Below are positions 1 to 14,831 of a stretch of DNA of 64,000 nt, one piece after another; the stretch's first letter is position 1, and the number at the start of each line of letters is the position of its first letter. The position numbers were made by a program, and so were the translations under genes. The notes under the pieces were generated by a model. It ran no database searches. It had not been told where the DNA came from and worked only from the letters and a program-made list of their open reading frames with translations. This DNA comes from Lepidurus packardi (taxonomy: Eukaryota > Arthropoda > Branchiopoda > Notostraca > Triopsidae), in NCBI GenBank assembly GCA_023053545.1, contig JAKZAN010000006.1, positions 7,947,851 to 8,011,850 on the forward strand, given 5' to 3'.

Positions 1-119
1 GATCTCGTTTCCAGGCTCTTCAAAACCAGGTAAAATTTAAAATGAAGAAGAATAGCTTCAGATTTAGTAAACAAGGAAATATCGTAGTGTTAATCATTTC
101 AATATGAATAGAAATTAGG
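1..119. other. upstream flank of MTMR9
   Basis: AT-rich stretch directly upstream of the MTMR9 start codon. I see no coding exon here and no clear TATA box; it presumably holds the 5' UTR and promoter of MTMR9, or the tail of a gene off the left edge. Confidence 0.4.
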
Positions 120-2440
120 ATGGAATTCGCGAACTTGATTCAAACTCCCCGAGTGGAAAAAGCTGTGCTTCACCGACCTTTCTACAAGCCCGCAGAAGGC
201 ACCTTGTGCATTACAGGCCACCATTTGATATTCTCTTCCGGCGCCAGGGAAAATCCTGACGAGTTATGGGTAAGATTTGATTATGTTTCCCGTTGATGTA
301 GGCAAATTTCATAGTTAACACACTCCTACACCTGTAGTTACTGCACCGGAATATTGACGTTGTGGAAAGAAAGCCCAATGGAGTGCTGGGCGGCTCCGTT
401 ACGCTAAAATGCAAGGACTTTTGTGTTTTGCAACTGGAAATTGCTACTCCGGACGATTTCACGAACGTAGCCAACTCATTAGATTGGCTGTCATCTATAG
501 GTAAGTTGCAGCATATGTCCCAGCCCAGAAAAAACTCTAAATTTGATCCAAATAGATCAACAAACGTACTTTTACCCATTCTTCTACCAGCCACTTTGCC
601 CTATGGTAGAAGACGGGTGGACGGCTTTCCGTCCAGAAACCGAGTTCTCCAAGATTGTCTTGCAACAAGAAGAATGGCGCATCAGCTATGTGAACAAGGA
701 TTTCAATGTATTTTTCTGAATTCTTAATGTATTATTCTTCAAGTTAAAATGCTTCTTTAGGTTTGCCCCACGTATGACAAATGCGTCATAGTTCCCAAAT
801 CTATTGATGATGATGCCCTCATAGCCGCAGCAGCTTTTCGACAAGGTGGGCGTTTCCCAGTCGTCTGTTATCGCCACGAGAATGGCGTAAGATAGAGACC
901 TTTTTATTATAATTGACGAAGTTTTGAGCATAAAATCCCATAGGCTGCTCTTTTGAGAAGTAGTCAACCTCTAACCAGTCCCTATGTCAAGCGCTGCCGG
1001 GAAGACGAGCGTTTATTGAATGCAGCTCTCAAAGCTGGCATGCGAGGTTACATTATCGATACTCGTACGCAGTCTGTAGCCCAAAATGTCAAAGTAAACT
1101 CGCCACTTGACTATGCAATTGTACGGATTCTCATGGTATTTATAGTCCAAGGGTGGTGGTTACGAAGCAGAAATGCATTATCCACAGTGGCGACGTATTC
1201 ACAAACCCATTGAGCGAAGGCCAAGTTTGCTGGATTCGCTGAGCAAGCTCATCGAAGCGTGCAACGAATCTACTTCTACTATGGATAAATGGCTTTCTCG
1301 CCTGGAATCATCGCATTGGATGACGCACGTCAAAGAAACCCTCAATTGCGCTTGCTTGGTAGCGCAATGCTTGGCCCAGGAAGCAGCGTCCGTTCTGGTT
1401 CATGGTGCGGATGGTTTAGATTCCACGTTAGTAGTGACCTCGCTGGCGCAAATGATCGTCAATCCCGATTGCAGAACCGTCCGTGGGTAAGTGTGTAAAT
1501 CCATTACCCCCCATAGCTATGGAAGTGCCGAGCGTTGTGAAATAATGTCGTTCTCGTTTCCGTTTTTCATACGAATCTCAACACATTCTCGGAAAAATTA
1601 AGCAATAATTATATTCTCGCAGATTAGAAGCGCTCGTGGAACGAGAATGGTTACAAGCCGGTCATCCTTTCGTATTACGTCATTCCTGCTCGGCCTTTGC
1701 ACCGACCTCTATCCGCTCTAAAGAGAGCGCACCTTCCTTTTTACTCTTTTTGGATTGTTGTTGGCAAATCTTGCAGCAATTCTCCTGCAGCTTCGAGTTT
1801 AACGAACAATTTCTACTCCAGCTTTTCAAGCATTCCTATAGCTCGCAATTTGGTAAAAATAATCAAAAAAGAATGAAAATTAACTGTAAGAAGGAAAATT
1901 GTCCTTTGCCTTCCCTTCAGGTACGTTTTTGGGCAGTTGCGAGGCTGAAAGGCAGCAATTAAAGCTGGCAGTGAAAACGACAAGTCTCTGGTCTTACCTG
2001 AATCAACCGGAAGTTTTGCGAGCATTTTTGAACCCCGTATATGAACCCAACGGCAAAGTTGTGTGGCCATCTGTTGCTCCGATGAGTCTGGTAGGCCTTT
2101 TAACCATCTTTAGATCCCCTATTTTTCTTGTTGTCCCCTCTCCCTTCTACTTCTTCACTTTAATGTCTAAGATGAGAAGTTGAGAAGCGAGGACGAGACA
2201 AGAGGGTTCAAAGAAAACCTTTCGCTTTTCTTTCAGACTTTATGGCCTGCTCTTTACTTGGCTTGGGTCGTCGATCCCCGACCTCAACAAGAGGCGTGGG
2301 GAAGTATCACCCAATTGTGCGAATCTGACAAAGCTTTACGTGCGAAAGCTATTCGACTACGTAGGCAGTTGGCCGATTTGCAAAAAGAAGCTATCGAAAA
2401 AGGACTCTTGGAGCCGTTGCTAGCAGTTCGAGCGGAATAG
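120..2440 (+). CDS. MTMR9: myotubularin-related protein 9 (inactive phosphatase)
   Basis: Nine exons join in frame: 120-269, 338-500, 556-707, 761-886, 944-1093, 1152-1486, 1623-1852, 1921-2090, 2237-2440, giving 559 aa (vertebrate MTMR9 is about 550). The protein starts MEFANLIQTPRVEKAVLHRP, the PH-GRAM domain, followed by the myotubularin phosphatase-like domain and a short C-terminal coiled-coil-prone tail. The active-site loop reads HGADGLDS at residues 331-338, so the catalytic Cys is Gly332 and the conserved Arg is Ser338: a dead phosphatase, as in all known MTMR9. By family knowledge it binds MTMR6/7/8 and boosts their action on PI3P and PI(3,5)P2 at endosomes; that partnership is inferred, not seen here. 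The start ATG is the only in-frame one matching the family N-terminus. Identity is near certain. Confidence 0.96.
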
Positions 2441-2609
2441 GAAACAACCCCATAACGAAAACAAAAACTTCAGAAAGTCTTACTAATGTTACGTAACTCA
2501 ACCAATTCCCCCAGAACTTGCCTCTTACAATGCATTTAACTTTGATTGTTGATCGGTCTGTGCTTTTCATGTGCCAGGTGTATTTGTGGTGTATTTTGTT
2601 ATAAATTAT

Positions 2610-2615
2610 AATAAA
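2610..2615 (+). promoter_or_regulatory. poly(A) signal of MTMR9
   Basis: AATAAA 170 nt past the MTMR9 stop codon, in an AT-rich context followed by a T-rich stretch. Assignment is by position only. Confidence 0.55.
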
Positions 2616-2640
2616 TTTTTTGTTGACCTCCACTTGAAAT

Positions 2641-5558
2641 TTGTGCCGTTAAGAGGCGCCCGTTCCGATAACAAAGAAACACGATCCTTTGAAGAATCTT
2701 GTTTTCAATTTTTTTATGGTAGGGTGTGGCTGAGTTTATTACATCCATTTATAAAACGCGCAAAGTTTACGTAAGCTTTAAAATTTTCTATACTGTCTAC
2801 GCGTCTGGACGCATACAGGGTGCCCAACAAACTCTTACTCCCCCGAAACGCAAACCATGGGTTGAGCAACAAGTAGTCATCGTAGGCCTGGCAAACATAA
2901 CTTGTTTGCCAAACCCGTTTTATGGCTTCGAAAATACCCTACACCTCCCCCTCCTCGTACTTCTTGATTTATTGACAAGTTTTTCCTCTTGCTCGAAAGG
3001 CTCCGAGGCACACAAATACCCGAAGATCGTGCACAAAGGGCGGGTTTTCGAAACTTGGGTCACTTTTTTTCAAACCTCTTAACCCAACGGACAAAAGCCT
3101 AAGATTTCTTTAACAACGCCTGCTATTTGTGGGATGCTTCGCTTCTCTAGGGATCAAGTCACGAAACAAAGCTTTTCAACGTGTGGAAAGAATTCTGACA
3201 TTTTTCAATTAAAGTAAACAGCGACATAGCAAACTAATCTTTGTATTGAAAAACCCGGAACATTTTTTTTAATGGGCAAGGTTCAAAATGGTGGGTTTCC
3301 TAAATCACGAATCGCAAAAGCAAGTAAAAAGCGAGGCAACAATGAATAAACATTCGTTGGACTTACGTACGAAACTCAAGTCTCTACCATCGTTGGGTTG
3401 GCGAAAATTGAACAATTAAATTGTTGGTGTAAGTCTTGGGGTTTTCCTGGGGTCGTTGCACCATTTGAGATTGGATGAGTGTGGATCTAGTCATGGAAAT
3501 TGATACACATGCACCAGATACACATTCACCTAACCGCAAAGGTTTGAAGCCCAATTTACGGGGATTTCTGAAAACCGTTGTACTTGCCGATGCGAATCGA
3601 ACTGCCACAACCGAGCAAAAACTTGCAGAATTGAGCTCAAAATCGGTTGGTTAGGTAACGAAAAACCGAAGCAACAATCTAACCCAACCGTTCAAGCCGA
3701 GGCCAAGCGTACAAAATGGCGGCGTTGAAAAAAGAGAACGGGAGTTGTGTGGAACCAACGTTTCTACGGTGTCTGGTTTCTTCTCGTCGTGGCCCAAGAG
3801 TGGAAGGGAAATGACGAAAAGAACAGAGAACTAGAGGAACACTTTAGATTTAAGCCGAGACTCTGCCTCAAGGAACTAACTCTGCTTTCGCCCCTAACCG
3901 TTCCAGAACCGCCATGTTGGTTGCTGTACGAACCAACCAAAAGCTTCTCTGCTGGATGGGATGACCTCCACCATTTCGTCGACAAGACAAGGAGGAATTC
4001 AGAAGAAAAAGTATACGGGAAAGGACATGAGAACATTCTCCCCATCCCCCCAACCGCCTTTCCTTTACCCCCTTTTTTAGAAAATTCCCCCATCTTACCA
4101 CCACCTCGATAGGGTCCCCTTTCTTGTTTCTTGGTCAACGGTTTTTCCCGCCAAAAACCCTCCAGGAATCCGCTGTTTTTTGTCCGCCGAAGATTATACC
4201 TTGAACGATTATTACCACAAAAGCGTTCGTAGACTATGCTTCGCACACTGCGTCTACTTTTCCCAAAATGCAAAAGCTGATATACTTTTGCGAAAGGGAA
4301 ATTCCACGTTGCAACGTCTATAAAACGTTTTTAATTACAGGTTCTCGAAAAACAGATGGGTAAGGCCGATACACCTTTGCGTATCCTCTTTTCGATTAAA
4401 GGTAGAATTCAAGAAACTCATTAACCTAAAAACAAACGTTTATAAACTTGTGGGAACCGTCCAAAAAACAAGGCACCGAGGGGCCATCGTATGTTTTGGT
4501 TTACTTACAAGTTCTCAAGGCGGTTAAAACTGCAAAAAAAAACCGTAAATTTACGAGGTACTTGCCACAAAGGAACTCGAAAACACACTATTATTTAGGG
4601 TTAGCGATAACCCGACGCATTGATACGTTCCAAAACTGCTTCAAAAGCGAATGGGCAATGACAGCGTAAGGTCTTGGCGTTTAGAATCATGCGGTATTTC
4701 CATAACATAAAAGGATTTCAAACCGAAGGAGGCGGAACGATTGACCAACGGTCACGTTCACGGCTACTGGTTTTCCTCTCCGTCCGTATCTTGTTCTCTT
4801 TTTTTCGATTCAAATCTACGTAACACACATTTGCCATTCCTTCTCCCTTTTTGCCCCGATCTCCCCCTCATCTCGGTGCTCTTGAGTCTTGAGCTGTGTT
4901 CATTTAAAGCTTACTCTCCTTCGCTTGTGGAATTGGACGTAACCAAGAATAAGAAAGCGGGAAAGGAAGCTGTCAAAGAAAGAAAAGAACAAAAAATCAG
5001 GTTTGGACTTGGGACCCGGCTGCTGTTCCACCACTGCGCTTCGCTTCAAATGGTTCCGGGATTGCCTGGCATACGGCGAGTCGCACAAACGATCCTGATC
5101 CTTGGGAACTCGAGACGAAAGTCGCTCCAAAGCGTAGACTCTGGAGGAAACGTCGAGAGGAAACAAAATAGGCAAACAACACATGGTAATTAAGCTCCCA
5201 TGCGTAAACTAACGCTCAAAGCGCCCACATGTGCTGGCCATCAGGCTAAGAAAATGACTGTGATTGGCGCCTAGTTCTTACCGCTCTTATACTTTTATGA
5301 GCACAATTGCCTACACGTGAGCCTCTCGGAGTCTCAGATAGCCAATTGAGCTCTAAATGCGCCTTCTGTGTTTCCCAATCAGACCTCAAATCCCGCCGAT
5401 CTAGCACGTCATCCTCCAACGAACTAAAGCGGAAACAACCGTTCCACCATTCCAATCGAACAAAAAACTTGTCTCAAAGTCTCGATGCAAAACAATAAAC
5501 AAAACAGTTCTGCGCCAAAATTCCGCATAATATTTCGTTGATAAGAAACGACGCCACC
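2641..5558. other. intergenic, no gene recognised
   Basis: About 2.9 kb between MTMR9 and the deformylase gene. Several open frames of 60-169 codons occur on both strands, but none shows a recognisable domain, a plausible exon chain or natural amino-acid composition. A short AAAATGGCGGC (near 3714), resembling the YY1 consensus, is the only motif I noticed. The right end must contain the deformylase promoter. Confidence 0.5.
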
Positions 5559-6478
5559 ATGGCTCACTGTGTGAAGTTACTGCTGGTTAAAAAGCAGGAA
5601 TTCATTGTTGTTAAGCGACAGGCATTCACGTGGAGCAAATTTAGAGGGTTATATCAAGATTTGTGGAACCCAGAGCCTCGTAGAACCCCTTACTTTCACG
5701 TGTGTCAAGTGGGTGACCCTGTTTTAAGAAACGTGGCACAGACAGTCGACCCTGCTGCTATTGGCACACCAGAAATGAAGAAGGTATTAGGAAAAACTTG
5801 GCTGCAAAAACTAAATTCTCCTTCCAGAAAGCATGCTAAGTCTTTGTTTGTATAGCTGCTAGCTGTAATGCGCCAAGTCATGAAGAAATACCAAGCGGCC
5901 GGTTTGGCTGCTCCACAGATAGGCGTGTCGTTAAGGATTATCGCCCTACAATTTACAGAAGACCAAAAAAAGGCCTACGAGAAATCTATACAAGTTGCTC
6001 GGGACATGGAAATAGTGCCTTATCAAGTATACTCTGGGAAAACATCTGCCTATAATCCTTTTCTCTAACTTTAAGACCTGAACAAACCTTCCTCGCTTTT
6101 TTTTAGGTTTTTATAAACCCGGTTATGAAAATAGTCAACTTCAAAAACGTGACGTTTCCTGAAGGTTGTGCTAGTATTTTAGGATTTTCCGCCTCGGTCC
6201 CAAGACATCAAGAAGTTTTAATCTCAGGTAAGTTTCGAACCCTTCAATATGTTTCGTTTCTTTGTAGTGTCAGCTTGTGCTGATCTTTAGGTTTGAATGA
6301 GCACGGAGAAGAAATTGACTGGCATGCTAAAGGCTGGTCAGCGCGGATTGCTCAGCATGAAATGGATCATATAAATGGAAAACTCTACATCGACTGCATG
6401 GATAAAACTAGTTTCCAGTTTGATCAATGGCACAAGCTAAATATGAAAGGTGGCAAATGCACTGCTAAATATAGCTAA
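5559..6478 (+). CDS. PDF: peptide deformylase, mitochondrial type
   Basis: Exons 5559-5783, 5856-6026, 6107-6227, 6291-6478; 234 aa. The enzyme removes the formyl group from the initiator Met of organelle-made proteins, so it should act in the mitochondrial matrix. All three metal-enzyme motifs are present: GLAAPQIGV (residues 91-99), EGCAS (151-155, with the metal-ligand Cys153) and QHEMDH (194-199, ligands His195 and His199, catalytic Glu196). The N-terminal 45 residues are basic and hydrophobic, fitting a transit peptide. The chosen ATG sits in a strong context (gccaccATGG). The N-terminal HVCQVGDPVLR segment is typical of animal PDF. The gene converges on HMGCL with 70 nt between stop codons; an AATAAA overlaps the stop and a second lies at 6521. 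Confidence 0.95.
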
Positions 6479-6548
6479 ATAAATCTATTTATATTTATCC
6501 TTTTTCTCTTTATAATCGTTAATAAAACGTTAGTTATCACTGTATTCT

Positions 6549-7880
6549 TCAACTGTTGCACTTGGTACCCAAAGCCATAGCCAGGCTGACTTTCGAGTTG
6601 GTAGGCCTGTTCAAGGCCTCTGAAATGAATTGGCCGGCTTTAATTAGTTTCGCCATATTCACACCAGTATCGACACCCATTCCGTGTAACATATACACCA
6701 CATCTTCAGTGGCTACATTGCCTGAGGCACCCTTGGCATACGGGCACCCTCCTAATCCTCCTACCGAGGCATCGACAGTCGCAATTCCCATCTAGTTATG
6801 CAAAGTGATCTCAAAACAAATTAACTTTCGAGCTAGACAACAAAATCTTACTTCCAAAGCAGCTAGAATGTTAGCCAAAGCTTGACCATACGTATCATGG
6901 TAATGAACAGCCATTATGTCAAACGATACAACTTCCATGACTTCTCTTAACATGGCTCTTGTAGTGCCTGGCGTGCCTACTCCAATCGTATCGCCTAATG
7001 AGATTTCGTAACAACCCATTTCCATAAGTTGTTCTGAAACCTATCCCGGAAACACCTTTTAAAAAACGGAAATTCCTGAAATTTTAAACGAATACTTTGG
7101 CTACGGCAGAGGGTTTAATTGGCCCTTCATAAGGACACCCCACAACGCAAGAGATGTAACCCCTGACCAGGAGATTCTTCGATTTGGCCTCGGCCATGAC
7201 ATCGGTAAACCGAGCTAAACTCTCTTCGATGGAGCAATTGATGTTTTTGCGACTAAAGGATTCCGAAGCCGCCCCAAAGATAGCAATTTCTTTAACGCCG
7301 ACTTTTAACTGTAAACAAATAAAGCTACTCTAGTTAAAGATAGGTAGTTAAGGATAGAAATAAATACAGCTGCTTCCAAGCCTTTGATATTAGGGACCAA
7401 GACAGGATAGCTCGTCTGGGGACGTTTTTCGATGGCCTTAAAGACTTGGTCGTTATCACCCATCTGAGGCACCCACTTGGGAGAAACGAAACTACACGAG
7501 TAGCAAGAAAGCTCTTTAGATTACTCTTGTGATTAAAACACTAGTTTGGTCCCAGGTTTTTACCTCGTGGTCTCAATGACAGGAAGCCCTGCGTCTGATA
7601 GGAGGTTAATGAAGTCTACTTTGGTCTGAGTTGGCACAAGGGTCTTCTCGTTCTGTAAACCATCCCTTGGACCCACTTCTACTATTTTTACAGCGCTCGG
7701 ATACAGAAACTTTTGGGGGAAATCACTCCTAGAAGTCTAATAAACCCAACTTTCCTTAAAAAAAATCTTTAGCCAAGCCAATATTTTTTAACATACCTCT
7801 ACAGTAGCTAAATTTCTAGTGCTATATGGTAGGCTGGCCTTGTTTTTCGTTACCAACTTACAGAATAATCGGGCAACCAT
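6549..7880 (-). CDS. HMGCL: hydroxymethylglutaryl-CoA lyase
   Basis: Exons, 5' to 3' on the minus strand: 7880-7797, 7736-7564, 7491-7368, 7308-7096, 7040-6852, 6791-6549; 341 aa. It cleaves HMG-CoA to acetoacetate and acetyl-CoA, the last step of leucine breakdown and ketone-body formation, in the mitochondrial matrix. The first 28 residues (start [12 protein letters not shown]) are basic and free of acidic residues until the end, an excellent transit peptide. The TIM-barrel signature VGPRDG holds the catalytic Arg52, the HYH metal ligands lie at 244-246, and the loop [12 protein letters not shown] holds Cys277. The C-terminus is KCNS rather than the CKL peroxisomal tag of mammals. Shares a 457 bp divergent intergenic region with PPCS. 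Confidence 0.95.
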
Positions 7881-8233
7881 TCTTACAGTCTCACCAAAGA
7901 ACTTTGTTTTGTATTTTTGACCCTAATATCCTCATGTCTGGCTTATGTGTCAAAATTATAGGTGGCAGCACACCCAATGGCCTTCGTTTGCTTTTTTACC
8001 TGCACGGAAACTTTCAACTTTCCCAAACCCCGCAAAAACCTTTAAAGAAATTGTAAAGCTTACGTGCGTTCGTAGAGGTCTTCAGTGAAGTATCAGTAGT
8101 CGTTGTCAACAAAAATGTACAATTGACGAGTTAGGGAAAACTATCACTTTTGGCAGACTTTATTAACTAGGAAGAAACAACATACACGCAACCAAAACAG
8201 CGCCAATATTAGACCTATCTCTTGCTACTTTCT

Positions 8234-8249
8234 ATTGGTCGTGACGTCA
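8234..8249. promoter_or_regulatory. bidirectional promoter core of HMGCL and PPCS: inverted CCAAT and CRE
   Basis: An ATTGG (inverted CCAAT, 8234-8238) lies next to a perfect palindromic CRE, TGACGTCA (8242-8249). It sits 89 bp upstream of the PPCS start codon and about 350 bp upstream of the HMGCL start. CCAAT plus CRE is a common TATA-less promoter combination (NF-Y and CREB/ATF); use for both genes is inferred. Confidence 0.5.
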
Positions 8250-8337
8250 ACAATGAATTGTCAATAGACCGGCGTGGAAAAAGACGTGGGTCACGATTAA
8301 GATTTGAAAGTTTCACAATTGGCTACTTTGCGTGAAC

Positions 8338-9529
8338 ATGGCGACTTCTTGGCAAGAATTTTTTGTAAGTATTGAGCTTTCCCAAAGCCTGTTGAAAAGA
8401 AAGGAAGTGATAGAAGCTTTTTGCGCCAAACAGTTCAAACTGAATCGTAAAGTTGCTCTAGTTACGGTAAGCACGCAATTTCCCCTTGCTTTCATTGTTG
8501 AATAATTTCTAAGAAATTTTCTTTTCTCTATAATTTAACAAAGTCGGGTGGTACCACAGTTCCCTTGGAAAAGAATACGGTGAGATTCTTGGACAACTTT
8601 AGTGCCGGCACACGAGGCTCAGCATCGGCGGAATATTTCTTGGAGAAAGGCTATGCCGTGATTTTCCTTCACCGTCTATATTCCTTGGCGCCGTATTCAC
8701 GACACTTTGCTTCCAGTCCGTTGATGAGCCTATTTGCCACCAAAGATTCGTCGGAAGTTTCAAGTACGCCTTTAAACAAAACAGAACAAGATCTACCATA
8801 GTTTTCGCGAAACGGTTTCCTTTTTTAATATAGTCCAACCGTGGGCGGAAGAAAAGCTGGTGCCATTTATCAAGAAATACTATTCGGCTGTAGAAGAGGG
8901 AAGATTGCTGCAAATTCACTTTGTTTCCCTTACGGATTACTTGTGGCTTCTGAAATCTTCTGCTGAAGCCCTGCAACCGTCTGGAAAGTTGGCGTTATTG
9001 TATCTAGCCGCTGCTGTCTCCGATTTCTACATTCCCGCAGAGGAAATGGTAATTCACTTGATCTTCTTTTAGATAAAAACAACATTTTGCTTTGTTTTCA
9101 CATGTAGCCTACTCATAAGATCCAGTCGAGTTCTGGTTGCCTTTCTCTTACATTGCAATTGGTGCCCAAAATGTTGGACCCTCTCGTTTCTATATGGGCT
9201 CCCAAGGCGTACGTTGTCTCTTTTAAACTGGAAACTGACGAAACGCTATTGGAAGTGAAGGCCAAGGCGGCGTTGGAGCATTATAAGCACAAGGTTGCAT
9301 TGTTTATTTTTTTACGTAGTTTGAGTGTAACGATGTTCGCTTATAGTTGGTGATTGGCAACGAGTTGCACAGCCGAAAGTTACGGGTAATTTTCGTGGAT
9401 CTTAAGGAGGTTTACCCGCTTGGACTTTCGCCAGAAGAAGTGCAAGCAGGCGTGGAGATTGAGAGCAAGATCATTGCCAGTTTGGCTGTAAGGCACGATG
9501 CCTATCTTCAAGAGTCAAATTCGGCTTAA
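8338..9529 (+). CDS. PPCS: phosphopantothenate-cysteine ligase
   Basis: Exons 8338-8466, 8544-8763, 8834-9048, 9108-9293, 9347-9529; 310 aa, the length of human PPCS (311). It couples 4'-phosphopantothenate to cysteine using a nucleotide triphosphate, the second step of coenzyme A synthesis in the cytosol. Diagnostic stretches are [20 protein letters not shown] (nucleotide site), [21 protein letters not shown] (DFP fold) and [14 protein letters not shown]. The whole chain aligns end to end with the animal family in my reading, with no missing segment. The start ATG gives the expected short helix before the nucleotide-binding motif. An AATAAA at 9623 is the likely poly(A) signal. Confidence 0.95.
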
Positions 9530-9622
9530 ACCACCACGATACTACTCGTTTCTAGTTAAATTGCAGTGCAAATAAGGTTTTTCGGTTTGCTAATTCCTAC
9601 CGTGGGTGCAAAATGTTTTTAA

Positions 9623-9628
9623 AATAAA
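9623..9628 (+). promoter_or_regulatory. poly(A) signal of PPCS
   Basis: AATAAA 94 nt past the PPCS stop, in the gap between the convergent PPCS and FER genes. The rest of the 556 bp gap (9530-10085) holds nothing else I recognise. Confidence 0.5.
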
Positions 9629-10085
9629 TTATTCGTTTCTTTTCCCAAAATACGACTACTTTTCTATTTCTCAACAAGTCAACTGCAAATTCTGCACAAG
9701 GGGAAAAAACAAAAAGAACCCGGCGACAACGAAAAAGAAATAAAACTATGTTAACAGCTACTGCAACGTCAGAGCAGCCCACACTTTTTGGTTAAAATAT
9801 TGCCGATAAAGATTTGCTTTAATTTCGTTTTTCTTAAAGCCAAGCATATATGATATATAAGATTTTTGTTTTTAGTGTTAATAAATAAACTTGACCATTC
9901 AATTGGTTTCAATACCCTTGTGTTACCATTTTTTTTCATATATCATCACAAATATCAAAAGGCGTTTCCTTTCCGGTACTTGGCAGTGCACTGTGATGGC
10001 TTCCGCAATGCCAACGACGACTTGTGGCTTTAGCTTCGTTGAGACTTTACAACACTGCTGGGATCACACATACGCACATACTTGG

Positions 10086-13833
<3,748 letters not shown>

Positions 13834-14831
13834 CTGGGGAAACAGAAAAAAAATTGCTGAAGCAACGAGTGAAGTAGGGACAAAATTTCATATTTTGCGC
13901 TTCGTTGACTTCACCTTTGCTACAAAAAGGTAATGATGGGAAAAATAGTGTCCAGGTTCGCAGAATCAATGAAACATGGGGAATTGCCAAAGGGCGTGGT
14001 TAGCAAGCGGGGAATTTCCGGGAAGGGGGCATAGAAAAGATAAAAACCTAATGGACTACTGATTTACCTTGATGAGCTCTAGCCTCAGAACAATGAGACA
14101 TTCGATCTTATTTGGTAAGGTATTTACTTACCGTAAATGTGTTATCACAAAAGTCCACATGACCCTCATTACCGTTGTTTACGGTTGCGGAATCAAATTT
14201 GTATACTAGATGGCAGGATTTGAGCAGGTAAAATCTCTTAGTTACGAACCGTGAACCAAAAGTTGCATTCTGATTAGTCAGACGTTTCACTTGATGCACC
14301 AGCTTTCACCCTATCTGCAATTCCTAATTATATTGCCAGGTTAAGGCATTTGTTGACGTAATAATGTATAGATAAATAAATTCACTTGATTTTTTTCCTG
14401 ATGAAAGTGTTGTAAGCTTATAAGGCTCAAAATCAAAAGCGAATTTAAATGTATAAGCGAACGGTAGCGTTTACTCCGTATTACGAATATTAAGCCTATT
14501 ACGAGACTAGAGTTTGTAATTAAGAGCTTTTAATTAAATTCAATGGCTATATTTCATCCATAGAACATGACTATCAAGGCCATTATTGAGATTATTTTAA
14601 AAAAGCACCATTGTTAAACTACCCAAAGTTTAAGAAATGGTTCACGGTTCAAAATCAGACCTCCTCGTGAAATTCTGGATTTAATTGTTTGCTTTGTAAG
14701 TAGAAGGCGCTTAAGTCTTCTTTGTTGATGGTCGTTCATTAAATTGAAACTAATTTGTAAGTTTTATAATATCACTGTTTCGACTCGGAATTAAGTTTCG
14801 GTCATGATAAATTTTAGGATGGTATACTGCC
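13834..14831. other. intergenic between divergent FER and GABPA
   Basis: One kb, AT-rich, with no recognisable exon. It must hold the 5' UTR exon and promoter of FER and the promoter of GABPA. A short open frame at 14108-14299 (minus) has no recognisable features. Confidence 0.45.

Noticed and set aside
3764-4273. 169-codon open frame on the minus strand
   Set aside because: Unnatural composition (Gly, Lys and Ser runs), no domain, no exon neighbours; it looks like a chance frame in GC-shifted DNA.
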